5,400 nucleotides of DNA from an uncultured Chlorobiaceae bacterium (lineage in GTDB: Bacteria > Bacteroidota > Chlorobiia > Chlorobiales > Chlorobiaceae), in contig CAIXCO010000360.1 in the NCBI GenBank assembly GCA_903917955.1, positions 1-5,400 on the forward strand, in the 5' to 3' direction. Position 1 is the stretch's first letter. The number at the start of each line of letters is the position of its first letter. Positions 1 through 5,400 of the stretch are shown in pieces. The translations under genes were made by a program, and so were the position numbers. The notes below the pieces were generated by a model, which was given only the letters and a program-made list of their open reading frames with translations, did no database searches and was not told where the DNA came from.

Positions 1-1428
1 ATCAGCGAGTTCGGAGTCTGGAAAGCTGGTGCTATTGCGGTGCCCATGAATCCTTTGTATACCGTCACTGAGCTCGAACACGCCCTCAACGAATGCGGTG
101 CAGAGACGGTCATTGTCCTCACCCCCTTCTATGAAAAAATCAAGGTGGCCCAGAGCGTTTCGCGCCTCAAAAGGGTGATTGTCACCAGCATCAAGGAGTA
201 TCTTTCTCCCCTCAACAGCACCCTTTTCAGGCTTTTCAAAGAGAGCAAGGATGGCCACAGGGTGAAGCTCCACAAGGGAGACTATTTGTTGAGTGACCTC
301 CTGGCGTCCCAAACCGGCAGGCCATTTACACCGGTCGCCATCAAGCACGACGACCCAGCCATTTTTCTCTTTTCAGGCGGCACCACTGGCAACCCCAAGT
401 GCGTTGTCATCTCCCATCAGGCGATGGTGATAACCGGTATGCAGATCGCGAGCTGGTTCAGTGTCATCCTTGAAAAAGGAAAAGATATTATCCTGCTCAA
501 CATGCCACTCTTCCACGTCTATGCCCAGGTCGGGATTTTGACCGCCGCATTGATTGAGCGTTACCCGGTTGCCCTCGTGCCAAATCCGCGAGACCTTGAC
601 GACCTGCTGCATACCATCAAAACCCTGAAAGCAGCGGTACTTCCCGGTGTCCCAACCCTCTTTACCGCACTGCTCAACCACCCGAAAGTCAAGCGTGACA
701 GCTCAATGCTCAAATCGCTCAAACTCAGTGTTTCGGGCGCGGCACCGCTCATGCTCGAAACCAAAAGACGTTTTGAAGAGCTGACGGGAGGTCGCATTAT
801 TGATGCCTACAGCCTTACAGAAGCCGCACTTGCCTCGGTCTTTACCCCCATTCTTGGCACCTACAAGCACGGATCGGTAGGCATTCCTGTGCCCGATGTC
901 GAAATACGGATTGTTGACCCGGAAACCGGCCTTGAGACTCTTCGTGCGCTTGAAATAGGAGAGATCATCATGCGAGCCCCCCAGCTCATGAAAGAGTACT
1001 GGCAGAACCCCATGGAAACCGCCCTCGTGCTTCGTGACGGCTGGCTCTTTACCGGCGATCTCGGCTATCTCGATGAAGATGGCTATCTCTTCATTGTTGA
1101 CCGCAAAAAAGATGTCATCAAGCCCGGCGGTTTTCAGGTCTGGCCTCGCGAAGTTGAAGAGGCCATCGCCGTCCACCCCGCAGTGCTCGAAGTTGGTGTG
1201 GCCGGTGTGCCCGACTCCTATCAGGGCGAAGCGGTCAAGGCGTGGATTGTGCTGCGTCCGGGCCACCAGCTCACGGTTGATGAGCTTCGGGAGCACTGTC
1301 GCAAAGACCTTGCGGCCTACAAAGTGCCCAAACATGTCGAATTCATTCTGGTGCTGCCAAAATCAACTGTAGGCAAAGTGCTCCGCCGCAAACTTGTGGA
1401 AGCGCACCTGGCTGAGGCTGCGGCATAG
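1..1428 (+). CDS. AMP-forming acyl-CoA synthetase (fatty-acid-CoA ligase-like), 5'-partial
   Basis: The frame is open from the first base to a TAG at 1426-1428, giving 475 residues; the true start lies upstream of the window, and the GTG at 40 and ATG at 46 are internal. This is an ANL-superfamily adenylating enzyme, which activates a carboxylic acid (probably a fatty acid) with ATP and transfers it to CoA in the cytoplasm. In-window residues: the phosphate-binding loop SGGTTGNPK at about 125-133, PLFHVYAQ at about 169-176, YSLTEA at about 270-275, the ATP-ribose region TGDLGYLDEDGY at about 351-362, the hinge DRKKDVIKPGG at about 367-377, and the C-terminal PKSTVGK with catalytic Lys at about 459. 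All core motifs are present, so the enzyme is probably active. One oddity is that the loop ends PKC where PKG is usual. The chain-length preference cannot be read from the sequence. The gene converges on the epsI-like gene with 8 bases between the stops. Confidence 0.93.
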   Translation: MSEFGVWKAGAIAVPMNPLYTVTELEHALNECGAETVIVLTPFYEKIKVAQSVSRLKRVIVTSIKEYLSPLNSTLFRLFKESKDGHRVKLHKGDYLLSDLLASQTGRPFTPVAIKHDDPAIFLFSGGTTGNPKCVVISHQAMVITGMQIASWFSVILEKGKDIILLNMPLFHVYAQVGILTAALIERYPVALVPNPRDLDDLLHTIKTLKAAVLPGVPTLFTALLNHPKVKRDSSMLKSLKLSVSGAAPLMLETKRRFEELTGGRIIDAYSLTEAALASVFTPILGTYKHGSVGIPVPDVEIRIVDPETGLETLRALEIGEIIMRAPQLMKEYWQNPMETALVLRDGWLFTGDLGYLDEDGYLFIVDRKKDVIKPGGFQVWPREVEEAIAVHPAVLEVGVAGVPDSYQGEAVKAWIVLRPGHQLTVDELREHCRKDLAAYKVPKHVEFILVLPKSTVGKVLRRKLVEAHLAEAAA

Positions 1429-1436
1429 ACGGGAGG

Positions 1437-2117
1437 TTATCGGCCCATAATTCGTGCACGATCAACTGGAGAGATTGCCTTGGGCCACTTCCTGATGTAA
1501 TCGAGATGGGCCGTTGCGGGTTGAGCGTCCCTCTCCCTTACGCTTGATACCCTCACCATCAGGTTGTCGGGCAACTTCCCCTGAAACAAATTAGAGAGAT
1601 AGAGCAGTCGTTGGAGCCGATGGACGATGGTATTCCTGCTGTCGACGCCTCTCGCCCTTATTCCGTCGGTAACTCTCCAGTAAAGCACATCTTCTTCTAC
1701 AGATGGCTGGCTCGCTGTAAAGGCCATTGCCTCAATGCTGCCAGCACCAGTCGAGATTGCAACAGAGTGCGGGGAACTGACCGTAAATCCGCTGGCACTA
1801 TAGCACACCTGCTGATCGTGCCCCTGGCGGCGAAACCCGTCACCGCTCCAGGTCATCACTACCAGTACCCTTCGGCCATCGGTACGTTGATAGATTCTCG
1901 ATGCAACAACATCGTATTGAGTCAAAACTGACTCGTTCCACAAGAATTTTAACTGCGAACCCTCAACCATCTTCCATCCGGGGGGATGCAGGCTCACAAG
2001 CCTTTCAAGATCTGGTTTTGAGCCTTTAACCAGGAGACGCTCTCTCAACTCGACCAGAAGCAGCGAACAGAGGATCAGGAGCCCCAGAACGAGGGAGACA
2101 ATGCTATGCTTTTTCAT
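1437..2117 (-). CDS. epsI: EpsI-family exosortase-associated protein (DUF3485-like)
   Basis: The protein has 226 residues from the ATG at 2117-2115. That start overlaps the exosortase stop as ATGA, and the first residues (MKKHSIVSLV) give a Lys-led hydrophobic segment at about 4-22 that is a membrane anchor or signal. An in-frame ATG two codons upstream (2123) is an alternative; a still longer frame from 2165 would run far into the exosortase and is unlikely. The remainder is predicted periplasmic and follows the EpsI pattern: HPPGW at about 44-48, a hydrophobic strand ending in TWSGDGFRRQGH, then His100 and Cys105 in the QGHDQQVCYSASGF segment, and YWRVTDG at about 146-152. EpsI proteins are found beside or fused to exosortases; their biochemical role is not settled. 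This is the last gene of the operon, and no hairpin terminator is visible after its TAA at 1437-1439. The family call is by motif pattern without a database search. Confidence 0.82.
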   Translation of the reverse strand: MKKHSIVSLVLGLLILCSLLLVELRERLLVKGSKPDLERLVSLHPPGWKMVEGSQLKFLWNESVLTQYDVVASRIYQRTDGRRVLVVMTWSGDGFRRQGHDQQVCYSASGFTVSSPHSVAISTGAGSIEAMAFTASQPSVEEDVLYWRVTDGIRARGVDSRNTIVHRLQRLLYLSNLFQGKLPDNLMVRVSSVRERDAQPATAHLDYIRKWPKAISPVDRARIMGR

Positions 2118-2971
2118 GCGCATACCGTAGAGGTTTTTGATCCTTTCAGCAGGGTGAGCAGCCAATCGATAACCGAAAGCAGCAAAAGAGCTACAATAAA
2201 CGAGATAATTCCTGCCACTTCATGGAAGAGTCCCTGAGCAAAACCGTCGCCGACGTACCATGTCGCCAGCACAAGCGAAATGACTCGCCCCAAATTGGTC
2301 ACTACAGCAACAGGAATAAGAGAGGCAACCAGCAACGCAATATGCCATGGAGCCCGCCGTGTCCCTGCTCTCAGGTAGATGACAAAAAGCGCCGTCAATG
2401 AAAAAATTGAGTTCATGCCTGAACACGCCTCAGTGACCTCTGCGCTGTATGGGCCAAAAAAGAGGATGACTCCATTGGCGACGACAGGAAGGGTTGTGGC
2501 ACTCAACACCCTTGCACTGACCGATGCAATGGCAACCGCAAGTTCAGACGAGAGAATGTTTGGCGCAGCCCACCCGATCACCACAACAACGGTGCCAGCA
2601 AAAGCGATAAAGTGTGCAGAGCGCATATAATTTTGCGGAGCCAGCGCAGCCACCAATCCTGCCGCCAGGAGAAAGAGGCTCCAGACATCCACGGTCGCCG
2701 ACAGATAGAAACGGCCGATGGCATAGAGCAGACAACCGGTACAGAAAAATGCTGAACCCCAAAAAAGAGAGCCAGTCTCCATACCAAGCAACGATGCAGT
2801 AATCGCCTTGCGCTCCGACCATAACGCAAACACTATCCCAGCGTAGAGGAGCGCCTGATCACTTTTTCCGGGAAACGGCGGATAAAGGATCATATACCTG
2901 GCCACCGAATAAGAGAAGAGCAGACTGAAAAGCACCCACGGGAACCATGATGCTTGCGGTTTAAAGGTCAT
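2114..2971 (-). CDS. xrt: Exosortase (EpsH/Xrt family transpeptidase-like membrane protease)
   Basis: This is a 285-residue, very hydrophobic polytopic inner-membrane protein with roughly eight predicted helices. Exosortases recognise PEP-CTERM tails and cut them, the functional analogue of sortase in Gram-negative bacteria. The family signature is complete and ordered: Cys183 in VTEACSGMNS, Arg229 in TNLGRVISL, and His250 in GLFHEVAG, each next to a predicted membrane segment. Length is typical for a stand-alone exosortase without a fused EpsI domain, which agrees with a separate epsI-like gene following through an ATGA overlap at 2114-2117. The start ATG at 2969-2971 lies 14 bases after the EpsD stop; no strong Shine-Dalgarno is visible, so translation may depend on the upstream gene. 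I cannot assign a numbered exosortase subtype from sequence alone. Confidence 0.93.
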   Translation of the reverse strand: MTFKPQASWFPWVLFSLLFSYSVARYMILYPPFPGKSDQALLYAGIVFALWSERKAITASLLGMETGSLFWGSAFFCTGCLLYAIGRFYLSATVDVWSLFLLAAGLVAALAPQNYMRSAHFIAFAGTVVVVIGWAAPNILSSELAVAIASVSARVLSATTLPVVANGVILFFGPYSAEVTEACSGMNSIFSLTALFVIYLRAGTRRAPWHIALLVASLIPVAVVTNLGRVISLVLATWYVGDGFAQGLFHEVAGIISFIVALLLLSVIDWLLTLLKGSKTSTVCA

Positions 2972-2985
2972 GAGCGTACAACTTG

Positions 2986-3876
2986 TTATGGTTGCAGTAA
3001 CACAGGAGTCGGCAGATCAAGCACAGCGGCGGATAAATTTTTCCGGCTCTTGCCAGAAGCAAATTCGCCGAAAAAGGTGACTTTTGCCGAATCGAGCGAT
3101 TGGGTCAGAGTTCTCAAAAGCTCCTTTCTGCGCTGCTGCTCATTCAGAATTTCGGCGGCAGCCTGATTGGCCGCCTCGCCTTCAAGTGGCATCGGTACCG
3201 TAGCACGCAACACCAGAATCATCGAAAACTTCTCCTCAATACTCGCTATCTGGGGTTTGTTCAAACGCAACGTGCTCAAAACCTTGAAAATACCAAGGTC
3301 AATCTGATCGGTCGTCAGCGCCTGCATGGTGCGGCGAAAAGTCATTTTTTTTGCGCTGACCTGTTTGAGCAGTTGATGAAGCGAAGCGCCTCTGCCAGCG
3401 CTGGCATTCAAGGAGTTAAGAAATTGTTCGTTAACGCCGGGTATAACCACCTGATCATAGACTATGAGTTTTCTCTGTGAAAAAAAACGGTGATTTTTTG
3501 CAACGACCTTCCCGGCGGCTTCAGGCGACACCTTTATGGCTTGCGTGGCAAGATGCTGTTCTGCCATTCCTGCAAGTATTTTGCGGCGAGCTTCATACAT
3601 TGTGATAATGAAGTCCGGAGAATTCTCCAGTTTCATCTCCAAAGCATGCTGTGCAAGCAGCTCCTTGCGAACCAGAAGAGAGAGGGCGCGTTGCCGCTCA
3701 ACCTCCCCTTCAGCTCCGGGGAGAGCCGGACGACGAGAGAAGAAATCAACCTCACGCCGGGTTATCTCAACGCCGTTCACCACCGCGCTCAAACGATACC
3801 CCGCGCCCTTGCCAGCATTCGGAGAACATCCAGCAAGGGTAATAGCAAAAAGGCCGAAAACCAGCCCCGACTTCAT
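2986..3876 (-). CDS. epsD: EpsD-family peptidyl-prolyl isomerase-like lipoprotein
   Basis: The protein has 296 residues and begins with a lipoprotein signal: a hydrophobic stretch from about 4 to 16 and lipobox LAGC with Cys17. Ser at the next position suggests outer-membrane rather than inner-membrane retention. After it comes a SurA/PpiC-type N-terminal helix region starting at AVVNGVEITRREVDFF (about 31-46), a central part matching the EpsD layout (HRFFSQRKLIVYDQV at about 129-143), and the C-terminal family pattern with an EQQRRKELLRTL helix (about 246-257) and KVTFFGEFA at about 265-273. Parvulin catalytic residues are not obvious, so isomerase activity is uncertain and a chaperone role is possible. 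EpsD proteins accompany exosortase and exopolysaccharide loci. The start ATG (3876-3874) overlaps the stop of the PEP-CTERM gene as ATGA and has no clear Shine-Dalgarno, which implies translational coupling. Confidence 0.85.
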   Translation of the reverse strand: MKSGLVFGLFAITLAGCSPNAGKGAGYRLSAVVNGVEITRREVDFFSRRPALPGAEGEVERQRALSLLVRKELLAQHALEMKLENSPDFIITMYEARRKILAGMAEQHLATQAIKVSPEAAGKVVAKNHRFFSQRKLIVYDQVVIPGVNEQFLNSLNASAGRGASLHQLLKQVSAKKMTFRRTMQALTTDQIDLGIFKVLSTLRLNKPQIASIEEKFSMILVLRATVPMPLEGEAANQAAAEILNEQQRRKELLRTLTQSLDSAKVTFFGEFASGKSRKNLSAAVLDLPTPVLLQP

Positions 3877-4331
3877 GCGGCTTGATCAGATACTTTCGAA
3901 GATCTCTTCTTGAGCCAGTATGCCACCAAAAGAGCACCACCGACGCCCAAAAGCACCCATGTCGCAGGCTCCGGGGCTGGTGATGATGATTCTGACATAT
4001 TCGATTCTGAAAGAAGCGATGACTGGTTATCACCCTGACCTCCTGAAGAGCCATCTCCGTTCTCTGATGATCGACCATCTTTTCCTGAAGAGCCGTTTCC
4101 GATTCCCTGACCGGCTCCATTGCCCGGACCTTGGCCGTCACCGGGACCGCCAGCCCCCTTACCCGTGCCAGAGACCGTATTTGCATCTCCCCCAATGTTC
4201 GCGCCGTTACCAGTATTGACCGATTGCGCCTCATTTTGAGATATCTTTTTCACATCATCAGCCCGAACTGTTCCGCTCAACACCCCCGTGGCCAAGACCA
4301 CTGCGAGCAATCCAGATATCACCTTTTTCAT
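3873..4331 (-). CDS. Small Gly/Ser-rich PEP-CTERM sorting-domain protein
   Basis: The product has 152 residues from the ATG at 4331-4329, chosen because AGGAG lies five bases upstream (4341-4337); an in-frame GTG at 4337 overlaps that site and is rejected. Regions in order: a Sec signal peptide (MKKVISGLLA onward) with likely cleavage after Ala24 in TVRA/DD; a low-complexity segment with 25 Gly among residues 41-100 plus Asn, Asp and Gln; a Ser-rich stretch at about 104-117; then the PEP-CTERM domain with Pro120-Glu121-Pro122, a hydrophobic helix at about 125-140, and Lys-Lys-Arg at 141-143. A nine-residue tail after the basic cluster is longer than usual. There is no Cys and no recognisable enzymatic fold, so it is probably a disordered or structural surface/matrix protein. 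As first gene of the operon it is the likely substrate of the exosortase encoded two genes downstream; its specific function is unknown. Confidence 0.9.
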   Translation of the reverse strand: MKKVISGLLAVVLATGVLSGTVRADDVKKISQNEAQSVNTGNGANIGGDANTVSGTGKGAGGPGDGQGPGNGAGQGIGNGSSGKDGRSSENGDGSSGGQGDNQSSLLSESNMSESSSPAPEPATWVLLGVGGALLVAYWLKKRSSKVSDQAA

Positions 4332-4336
4332 AGTCA

Positions 4337-4341
4337 CTCCT
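4337..4341 (-). promoter_or_regulatory. Shine-Dalgarno site of the PEP-CTERM gene
   Basis: On the minus strand the sequence reads AGGAG, then five bases, then ATG. It is the only strong ribosome-binding site in the operon. It decides the start at 4331 over the GTG at 4337. The three downstream genes lack comparable sites, which fits translation re-initiation along the transcript. Confidence 0.8.
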
Positions 4342-4480
4342 GTTGTTGGTGGTTCGTAAACTCTATGGGGTAAAATTCCTCAACGCACGCTTCAAAGATT
4401 TAACGGTATAAATCAATTTCATTTACAAAAAATTCCGGATGCGCTGAAAATTTATATTGCTGACACAATCTTTTTATGCG
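4342..4480 (-). promoter_or_regulatory. AT-rich leader expected to contain the operon promoter
   Basis: This is the region directly upstream of the first operon gene. It is clearly richer in A and T than the flanking genes, with A/T runs around 4400-4456, as promoters often are. I could not find a convincing pair of sigma-70 boxes at normal spacing: candidates such as TTGAGG followed 17 bases later by TTTACG are poor, and no sigma-54 consensus was seen. The promoter is inferred from position only. Confidence 0.35.
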
Positions 4481-4577
4481 AGCCCGCCGGTTTCGGGTTG
4501 GTCGAAGTCCCTCTCATGAGCAGTAGTTTGCTACCCGCACATAGAAAAAGCCATGCTGGATATCACTCCAGAGTATC
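4481..4577. other. Probable left flank/end of the insertion sequence
   Basis: This GC-richer stretch follows the AT-rich leader and precedes the transposase frame, so the left terminal inverted repeat should lie within or near it. It contains a small CCCG/CGGG inverted pair (4483-4486 with 4494-4497). The element's right end is not clearly inside the window, so the terminal repeats cannot be matched and the boundary is not fixed. Confidence 0.3.
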
Positions 4578-4588
4578 ATGAAAAATAA
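4516..4588 (+). other. Possible remnant of the transposase N-terminus in other frames
   Basis: The 4578 start begins just before the conserved helical part, whereas IS1182-type proteins usually have a further N-terminal segment with a Leu-Leu-Pro element and a Pro-Glu-(Asp)-His element. Upstream, one frame reads MSSSLLPAH from 4516 and another reads DITPEYHEK from 4559 to 4585, followed by TAA. Together they could be the original N-terminus broken by small indels. An imperfect repeat (CATGAAA at 4577 and CATGAAAT at 4591) lies at the place where the frame would have changed. This is tentative because the matches are short. Confidence 0.35.
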
Positions 4589-5400
4589 GCCCATGAAATC
4601 GCTGTTTTTATATTATTTTTTTCATTTTTGGCAACTCAACCTGTCATCACTCAGAGGCGTGTATGTCGGTAAAGGGTCAAGGCCTTATGATCCCGCATTG
4701 TTGCTCTCCCTGCTTTTTTGTGGGTATTCAACGGGAGTATTTTCCAGTAGAAAGCTTGAACAGGCAACATACGATTCCGTAGCGTTCCGTTACATTACTG
4801 GTAATCAACATCCAGATCATGATACCATCGCGACGTTCAGGAAACGGTTTTCAGCAGAGCTGAAGGATTTGTTCAACCAGATCCTCATCATTGCCCACGA
4901 AATGGGGATTTTGAAGCTTGGTACGGTGAGTCTTGATGGTACGAAAGTCAAGGCCAATGCATCGAAGCATCAGGCGCTGAGCTGGCAACATGCTTGTAAA
5001 ATTGAATTGCAACTCCAAAAAGAGGTCGAGCAGCTATGGTTACTGGCCGATCAGGCCGATCAAGCATTAGTTCTTGATGGCATGAAAATTCCGGAAGAGC
5101 TTGAGCGACGCGAAAAACGTCTTGCAAACCCCGGAAGGGAAAGCCATTTATGCCGTTCGTAAGAGCACGGTCGAACCAGTATTCGGGATTATTAAATCAG
5201 TGCTTGGGTATTGACAATTTATGCGACGAGGATTGGAAAATGTTGATGCAGAATGGACGCTGGTAAGCCTTGCCTGGAATTTGAAAAGACTGCATGTCTT
5301 GGCGAAGCCACGCCCAAAAACACAGGTACTGGCCGCTTGTAAGGCAAAATCAGGAGTACAGGGCAGCCAATTGGGGGCTTTTTGGTGTGCTATGCGCTTG
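4578..5400 (+). pseudogene. Transposase of the IS1182/IS5-like DDE group, internally deleted and frameshifted, 3'-partial
   Basis: An ATG at 4578 opens a 194-residue frame whose first 183 residues match an IS1182-type transposase: the N-terminal DUF772-like region with YDPALLLSLLFCGYSTGVFS (about 37-56) and HPDHDTIATFRKRF (about 78-91), then the first catalytic Asp120 in VSLDGTKVKANASK. After RREKRLA (codon 5124-5126) the frame is lost. The protein resumes one frame over from 5128 as TPEGKAIYAVRKSTVEPVFG, which in relatives lies near the C-terminus, with the catalytic Glu at 5173-5175. The central part with the second catalytic Asp is missing. A TGA at 5212-5214 interrupts the C-terminal piece (LGY-stop-QFMRRGLENV), where relatives commonly have Arg, so CGA to TGA is likely. 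The frame then stays open through EWTLVSLAWNLKRL to the window end. It cannot make an active transposase. Confidence 0.88.
5121..5133 (+). other. Deletion junction inside the transposase pseudogene
   Basis: Here the N-terminal part (ending ...KRLA at 5126) meets the C-terminal part (starting TPEGK at 5128), with a one-base change of frame. Relatives of this transposase have a long middle section between these two motifs; judging from usual family length (roughly 430-500 residues) several hundred bases are missing. The exact breakpoint is ambiguous by a few bases. Confidence 0.75.

Noticed and set aside
703..1335. Long open frame on the minus strand inside the acyl-CoA ligase gene
   Set aside because: It is fully antisense to a frame with all adenylating-enzyme motifs, and its translation shows no recognisable domain.
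2118..2165. N-terminal extension of the epsI-like protein from an upstream ATG at 2165
   Set aside because: It would overlap the exosortase by about 50 bases and place charged residues before the membrane anchor; the ATGA start fits the operon pattern better.
3490..3913. Plus-strand open frames opposite the epsD-like gene
   Set aside because: They are antisense to a coherent lipoprotein gene, basic in composition, and show no family features.
4041..4215. Gly-rich coding region considered as a DNA tandem repeat or minisatellite
   Set aside because: The codon pattern is irregular and no fixed repeat unit could be seen; the bias is at the amino-acid level.
3767..4234. Minus-strand open frame of about 155 residues overlapping the PEP-CTERM and epsD-like genes
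   Set aside because: It is a shifted frame of the repetitive Gly-rich coding region, lacks a signal or domain, and would cross a well-supported ATGA junction.
5362..5392. Possible rho-independent terminator (AGCC/GGCT pair followed by five T)
   Set aside because: The stem is only about four base pairs and the transposase-like reading frame continues through it.
1..5400. CRISPR array, tRNA or rRNA genes
   Set aside because: No regularly spaced direct repeats and no tRNA- or rRNA-like conserved segments were seen on either strand.

Overview
The window holds a compact PEP-CTERM/exosortase protein-sorting operon on the minus strand. It lies between the 3' part of an acyl-CoA ligase gene (plus strand) and a decayed transposase gene of the IS1182/IS5-like DDE group (plus strand). 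The exosortase, the EpsD-type lipoprotein and the PEP-CTERM C-terminus all point to a Gram-negative bacterium with an outer membrane. Base composition looks moderate, and the overall style resembles green sulfur bacteria (Chlorobiaceae), but that placement is an impression from protein style and is not proven by the sequence.

Layout: (1) 1-1428, plus: AMP-forming acyl-CoA synthetase, with its N-terminus outside the window. (2) 4331 down to 1437, minus: four genes transcribed in the order PEP-CTERM substrate (4331-3873), EpsD-family lipoprotein (3876-2986), exosortase (2971-2114) and EpsI-family protein (2117-1437). Two of the three junctions are ATGA stop/start overlaps and the third is a 14-base gap, so this is almost certainly one transcript with coupled translation. 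The operon converges on the ligase gene with only 8 bases between the two stop codons. (3) 4332-4577: an AT-rich divergent intergenic region that should carry the operon promoter and probably the left end of the insertion sequence. (4) 4578-5400 and beyond, plus: a transposase pseudogene with an internal deletion, a frameshift and an in-frame stop.

How the genes work together (inference from known families): the small Gly/Ser/Asn/Asp-rich substrate is exported by Sec, held in the inner membrane by its PEP-CTERM helix, and cleaved by the Cys-Arg-His exosortase. EpsD and EpsI are accessory proteins usually found at exopolysaccharide/exosortase loci. No glycosyltransferase or polysaccharide export gene is visible here. 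The unit therefore looks like a self-contained exosortase module with its own substrate encoded first, which is the most interesting feature of the window.
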